Assembly (NCBI GenBank): GCA_009903905.1
Contig: WYEI01000303.1
Location: 1-17,279 of the forward strand
DNA: 17,279 nt
Direction: 5' to 3'
Source of the DNA: Pyrobaculum sp.
Lineage (GTDB): Archaea > Thermoproteota > Thermoprotei > Thermoproteales > Thermoproteaceae
Position numbers and translations under genes: made by a program. Positions within the stretch are counted from its first letter, which is position 1. Every line of letters begins with the position of its first letter. The notes under the pieces were generated by a model. The model saw only the letters and a program-made list of their open reading frames with translations, did no database searches and was not told where the DNA came from. Below are positions 14,776 to 17,279 of this stretch, in pieces.

Positions 14776-15247
14776 CCTCGTCCCTGATCTCTGCGACCTC
14801 GCCCAGTGTAAGGCCCCTCTCGACCTTGCCGCCGCTTTTGGCAACGCCCTCCTCGGCGGCCTCCACCAAGAGCCTCACCCCAAGAGCCCTCTCCAGCCTC
14901 TTGGCCAGCGCTAGGTCAGGTTGCAGTTGCCCCGCCTCTATTCTCCTCAAGACCGTCTCCTTAACCCCCAGCATCGCCGCCAGCGCCTCTCTAGAAAGGC
15001 CCAGGTTCTCCCTAGCCCGCCGTATGACCGCGCCGAAGTTCTCAACGAGCTCAACCTCCAGAGGCGGCGGACGCGGCGCGGCGGGTCTGGGCGCCGGCTT
15101 TTTCTGCACAGCGGACTGAGGCTGCCGCTGGGTTACCCTCTTGCCGTACTGCGCCGCGCAACTTCTACACACATACAAAACAGCCTTGTCAACTTCTACG
15201 GGTATCGGCTCGCCTTCTATCGGTCTGCCGCAGATTTCACAATACAC
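14765..15247 (-). CDS. Multiprotein-bridging factor 1 (MBF1) family regulator
   Basis: 160 residues with the archaeal MBF1 architecture: an N-terminal zinc ribbon (Cys3, Cys6, Cys27, Cys30), a Pro/Ala/Arg/Gln-rich linker (about 36-63) and a Cro/C1-type helix-turn-helix (about 71-127, RARENLGLSREALAAMLG then TVLRRIEAG), followed by a short acidic tail. Eukaryotic MBF1 bridges activators and TBP, and the archaeal protein has been linked to ribosomes; which applies here is not visible. It is the first gene of the minus-strand cluster with hflX and tfe. GTG 15247 is 24 nt from a palindromic TATA-like element that also faces the divergent PUA gene. Confidence 0.92.
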   Translation of the reverse strand: MYCEICGRPIEGEPIPVEVDKAVLYVCRSCAAQYGKRVTQRQPQSAVQKKPAPRPAAPRPPPLEVELVENFGAVIRRARENLGLSREALAAMLGVKETVLRRIEAGQLQPDLALAKRLERALGVRLLVEAAEEGVAKSGGKVERGLTLGEVAEIRDEGEE

Positions 15248-15260
15248 GCCACCAACCTCT

Positions 15261-15278
15261 AAGCTATTTAAAAAGCTT
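15261..15278. promoter_or_regulatory. Near-palindromic shared promoter, MBF1 / PUA gene
   Basis: AAGCTATTTAAAAAGCTT is an 18-nt inverted repeat with a TTTAAA core and a single mismatched pair. It is centred at about 15270, 23 nt from the MBF1 GTG (15247) and 22 nt from the PUA-protein GTG (15292). One TATA-like core could therefore serve both genes. The flanking AAGCT/AGCTT arms could also be a dimeric regulator site. Confidence 0.5.
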
Positions 15279-15291
15279 AATCACCCGTCGT

Positions 15292-15750
15292 GTGGCTTCC
15301 GCGGTCATAAACATAATCGCGTACCTCTACGGACGGCCCGTGGCGGAGAAGCTCCGCAGACGTCAGATCGACGTTGAGTACAACAAGGCCGGCAGGGTCA
15401 GACGCGTGTATGTAGACGGGAAACTCGCCTTTGTGCTGAGAAACAACGATGGATACCTCCTCCCCACGCTATATGGCGCTACCTTTCTAGAAAGACGCCT
15501 TGTCCTAGACCCGGAGGCCGTGGAGTATGTAAAAGAGGGGCGCAACGTCCCTGCCAAGTATATAGTACAAGCGCCGCAGGAGGCGAGACCCTACGGAGAA
15601 GTCGCGGTGGTAGACCCCCACGGCTCGGTGATAGCCGTAGGGAGGCTTATGTACAGCGCTAGGGAGCTCACGCTGAAGAGGGGATACGCCGTGAGGGTCA
15701 GGGAATCTCTGAAAAAAGCTACCGAATCGCAGAAAGAGCCTCGTCAATAG
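15292..15750 (+). CDS. Stand-alone C2-PUA protein, detached C-terminal domains of archaeosine TGT
   Basis: 152 residues. Residues 8-70 (YLYGRPVAEKL, a GRVRRVYVDGKLAFVLRNNDGYL strand pair, YGATFL) resemble the C2 domain that precedes PUA in archaeal TGT and ArcS. Residues 72-138 are a PUA domain: DPEAVEYVKEGRNVPAKYIV, then EARPYGEVAVVDPHGSVIAVGRLM and a closing KRGYAVRVRE. In full-length enzymes this part grips the tRNA acceptor stem. The TGT gene 3 kb upstream on the same strand ends before these domains, so the two products are likely partners. It could instead be the tail of ArcS or a general RNA-binding PUA protein. The start is GTG 15292, matched to the shared promoter. Confidence 0.78.
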   Translation: MASAVINIIAYLYGRPVAEKLRRRQIDVEYNKAGRVRRVYVDGKLAFVLRNNDGYLLPTLYGATFLERRLVLDPEAVEYVKEGRNVPAKYIVQAPQEARPYGEVAVVDPHGSVIAVGRLMYSARELTLKRGYAVRVRESLKKATESQKEPRQ

Positions 15751-15997
15751 ACCCGTATTCGCCGAGAAGCTCTGAGCCTCTGTAGACCTCCACCTTTTTC
15801 AGCACGCACTGCTGAAGAATATTCTGCGGCGTGACGCCGGGAAACACGCGGGACCACGGGGCAGGCCTGCCCTCTTCGTCCAGGGCCTTGATCTCCCTGT
15901 CCACGCCGACTTTGCCGCGGCACTTCACGAAATGCAACACGAAGCGTACCCCCCGGCTTCTCGAGGCCTCAATTAGTCGTTCAAACAGCTTCAGCAT
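15719..15997 (-). CDS. Small protein, function unknown
   Basis: 92 residues, with two Cys (Cys26, Cys64) that do not form a metal motif. An N-terminal helix, a strand (VRFVLHFVKC) and a C-terminal strand-helix ending (KKVEVYRGSELLGEYGSIDEALSAIR) suggest a small alpha/beta fold. I recognise no family. Its ATG lies within the last codons of the upstream minus-strand gene (17-base overlap), so the two are an operon. Its 3' end overlaps the convergent PUA gene by 32 bases. Confidence 0.6.
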   Translation of the reverse strand: MLKLFERLIEASRSRGVRFVLHFVKCRGKVGVDREIKALDEEGRPAPWSRVFPGVTPQNILQQCVLKKVEVYRGSELLGEYGSIDEALSAIR

Positions 15998-16274
15998 AGA
16001 CGTTGCGCGGCAGTCTTATCTTCCTCACGAAGTAATACGTCACCGTGCCGTCGTTGCTCACCAGCGCCAACACTGCAGGCATTGAAATGGTCTCGCCCAT
16101 GTTTATTACGCTTAACAGAGTGTGAACCGTAACCTCCACGCCCTCCACCATGACGTAGAAGAGATACTTGTCCTTTTTCTCGGCCACAAACATCCTATCC
16201 CCAAGTCTCTCCAGGATTTTGAACCCGCGAGACTGGAGATCTTTGAAGACCTGCTCAACAAGTACGTCCTCCAC
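15981..16274 (-). CDS. Small protein, function unknown
   Basis: 97 residues from GTG 16274. It opens with an amphipathic helix (VEQVFKDLQSRGFKILE), then alternating strands (DRMFVAEKKDKYLFYVMVEGVEVTVHTLL; VLALVSNDGTVTYYFVRKI). The pattern slightly recalls small restriction-endonuclease-like folds, but I see no catalytic motif and assign no function. The frame continues 18 codons to a TTG at 16328, but that stretch contains the TATA-like box that points to GTG 16274. It is the first gene of a two-gene unit. Confidence 0.6.
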   Translation of the reverse strand: MEDVLVEQVFKDLQSRGFKILERLGDRMFVAEKKDKYLFYVMVEGVEVTVHTLLSVINMGETISMPAVLALVSNDGTVTYYFVRKIRLPRNVYAEAV

Positions 16275-16292
16275 GTGACTAAGGCCTAGCGA

Positions 16293-16302
16293 CTTTTTAA
16301 AT
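16293..16302 (-). promoter_or_regulatory. TATA-like box for the two-gene unknown operon
   Basis: ATTTAAAAAG on the minus strand, centred 24 nt upstream of GTG 16274. It supports the shorter start for that gene. Confidence 0.45.
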
Positions 16303-16494
16303 CTGCCCCCTGTGCGATATACCATCAATACGACGGCGCCTCAGCGTCTGGTTACTACGCCGCAGGTACGCAACACAACGTACCACATACAACCCACCGA
16401 AGAGTCCCCTAAAAGACGGAAAAGAGGCGCGCCAACCCCCGTTATCCCAACCCACGAAAACCCGAGGCCGTCCGCGCCCAGAACGCCAAAATGC

Positions 16495-16501
16495 TTATAT
16501 A
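16495..16501 (+). promoter_or_regulatory. TATA-like box for the Sm-like/L37e operon
   Basis: TTATATA centred at 16498, 23 nt upstream of ATG 16521. The gap before it (16275-16494) holds the divergent promoter of the unknown operon and otherwise no element I can name. Confidence 0.5.
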
Positions 16502-16520
16502 CAGCTCCCAGTAGTGGGCT

Positions 16521-16763
16521 ATGGCTTCCGATGTCAGCAAATGCTTCGCCACACTCGGGGCCACTTTGCAGGACTCAATTGGCAGGCAGGTGCTTGTCAA
16601 ACTTAGAGACAGCCACGAGATCAGGGGCGTCCTCCGCGCATTTGATCAACACGTCAACCTGCTACTTGACGACGCTGAGGAGATCATCGACGGCAATGTG
16701 TATAAACGCGGAACCATAGTTGTAAGGGGAGAGAACGTGCTCTTCATCTCGCCGGTGCCATGA
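16521..16763 (+). CDS. Sm-like archaeal protein (SmAP1/LSm)
   Basis: An 80-residue protein with both Sm motifs: Sm1 at about 20-55 ([18 protein letters not shown], then [14 protein letters not shown] with the RNA-contacting Asp-x-His-x-Asn) and Sm2 at about 63-77 ([16 protein letters not shown], with the Arg-Gly RNA-contact pair). It forms heptameric rings that bind U-rich RNA. From memory it is almost identical to P. aerophilum SmAP1, including Cys8, for which I recall a reported inter-ring disulfide. This is the strongest clue to the genus. Its stop overlaps the L37e ATG (ATGA), the conserved archaeal Sm-L37e pair. Confidence 0.95.
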   Translation: MASDVSKCFATLGATLQDSIGRQVLVKLRDSHEIRGVLRAFDQHVNLLLDDAEEIIDGNVYKRGTIVVRGENVLFISPVP

Positions 16764-16918
16764 AGGGCACGCCGTCGATGGGCAAACACAACAAGGGAAA
16801 GACCCACATCAGGTGCCCGCGTTGCGGACGGCACTCCTACAACGTCACTAAGAAATACTGCGCATCCTGCGGCTGGGGTAGGACTAAACGCTGGAGGAAA
16901 TACAGCTGGGCGAAATAA
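16760..16918 (+). CDS. rpl37e: Large ribosomal subunit protein eL37 (L37e)
   Basis: A 52-residue basic protein beginning [19 protein letters not shown], with a zinc finger formed by CPRC (Cys19, Cys22) and CASC (Cys34, Cys37) followed by [13 protein letters not shown]. This is the full and normal form of eL37, which binds 23S rRNA in the large subunit. It starts at ATG 16760, sharing four bases with the end of the Sm-like gene, so its translation is probably coupled to it. Confidence 0.95.
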   Translation: MKGTPSMGKHNKGKTHIRCPRCGRHSYNVTKKYCASCGWGRTKRWRKYSWAK

Positions 16919-16973
16919 ATTTAGCACCTCAATATTACACGGTGGAGACGGCCCGTCATCGCTGAGCTGGGTG

Positions 16974-17279
16974 ATGTATAATCTGGGTTCTGACCTCCTG
17001 AACCTGCTGGCGTCAACAGTTGCGCTTTATATTATAGTGGACCCCATCGGCAACATCCCGCTGTTTACCGTAGTCACCGCGAGGCTGGACCCCAGGCGTA
17101 GGCGCAGAGTCCTAGTCCTCTCCGTCGCTGTCGCCGCCCTTATCCTGATACTCTTCGCGGCATTCGGCGTTGAGTTCTTCGGCTACTTTGGAGTCACTCT
17201 CGGCGACTTCATGGTGGCGAGCGGAATTATACTCGTGGTGTTCTCTCTGCTTTACCTCACCCGGCCGTATGAACAAGGC
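16974..17279 (+). CDS. MarC family integral membrane protein (3' truncated by window end)
   Basis: The first 102 residues of a MarC/UPF0056-type protein. The N-terminal segment has the family hallmark VALYIIVDPIGNIPLF (about 16-31), then a short basic loop (RLDPRRRRR), a second membrane segment (VLVLSVAVAALILILFAAFG) and a third (FMVASGIILVVFSLLYLT). The role of the family is unknown; the older link to multiple antibiotic resistance is not supported. ATG 16974 is used; GTG 16971 directly before it is equally possible. The AT-rich AATATTAC at 16931-16938 is a possible promoter but is about 40 nt away. The gene continues beyond the window. Confidence 0.88.
   Translation, partial: MYNLGSDLLNLLASTVALYIIVDPIGNIPLFTVVTARLDPRRRRRVLVLSVAVAALILILFAAFGVEFFGYFGVTLGDFMVASGIILVVFSLLYLTRPYEQG

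Noticed and set aside
14776..14844. Upstream extension of the HflX-like gene
   Set aside because: It lies wholly within the MBF1 coding sequence, and family N-termini match GTG 14775.
16297..16455. 53-codon minus-strand frame from a GTG in the 16326-16520 gap
   Set aside because: Arg/Trp/Gly-rich, has no suitably spaced promoter box and overlaps the promoter of the unknown operon. I see no RNA gene there either.
16312..16719. Plus-strand open frame across the Sm-like gene and its leader
   Set aside because: It is out of frame with the well-supported Sm-like gene, and its composition (Thr/Pro/Arg-rich) is that of a shadow frame.
16971..16993. C-box-like GTGATGT followed 12 nt later by CTGA
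   Set aside because: It falls on the start codon region of the MarC-type gene, the C box is imperfect and no second half follows, so it is probably chance.
1..17279. Insertion sequences, CRISPR arrays, attachment sites, rRNA or tRNA genes
   Set aside because: I saw no transposase motif, terminal repeat, regularly spaced repeat or structural RNA signature.

Overview
The window looks like a stretch of chromosome from a hyperthermophilic crenarchaeon, most likely a Pyrobaculum species or close relative (Thermoproteales). The evidence is the gene content: TFE-alpha, MBF1, an Sm-like protein followed by ribosomal protein L37e, an archaeosine-type tRNA-guanine transglycosylase, PAC2, DUF763 and an Ard1-type acetyltransferase. 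The Sm-like protein is, from memory, nearly identical to P. aerophilum SmAP1. GTG/TTG starts are frequent and spacing is very tight. Wherever a TATA-like box is visible, its centre lies about 22-27 nt upstream of the best start codon, as expected for leaderless archaeal mRNAs. I used that spacing to choose several starts.

Layout. 1-504: a small membrane protein and a small zinc-ribbon protein. 349-906 (minus): a predicted PD-(D/E)XK nuclease whose 3' end overlaps the zinc-ribbon gene tail to tail. About 934-986 (plus): a candidate C/D box sRNA gene in the gap before an FAD-dependent oxidoreductase with four C-terminal Cys (1024-2430). 2412-3701 (minus): a phosphomannomutase/phosphoglucomutase, diverging from DUF763 (3751-4863). 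4860-5453 (minus): pyrF, diverging from pyrB (5494-6405), which is followed by an N-alpha-acetyltransferase (6411-6950). 7027-10038: a TadC/FlaJ-like membrane platform and its secretion ATPase, followed by two small proteins of unknown function (10121-10845). 10867-12357: the catalytic part of archaeosine TGT.

12346-15247 (minus) is an information-processing cluster read MBF1, HflX-like GTPase, TFE-alpha, PAC2. 15292-15750 (plus) encodes a stand-alone protein resembling the C2 and PUA domains missing from the TGT gene 3 kb earlier. 15719-16274 (minus) holds two small unknown genes. 16521-16918 is the Sm-like/L37e pair, and a MarC-family membrane protein starts at 16974 and runs off the window end.

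How it works together. Most genes are housekeeping: de novo pyrimidine synthesis, sugar-phosphate metabolism, tRNA archaeosine modification, transcription initiation and co-activation, ribosome-associated GTPase, RNA binding. The type IV filament-like module is the clearest accessory system. The most notable points are the candidate sRNA gene, the split transglycosylase with one zinc ligand replaced, three divergent gene pairs apparently served by one central AT-rich promoter each, and convergent neighbours that all overlap at their 3' ends. I saw no tRNA or rRNA gene, insertion sequence, CRISPR array or obvious terminator. No stretch longer than 300 bases lacks a gene.
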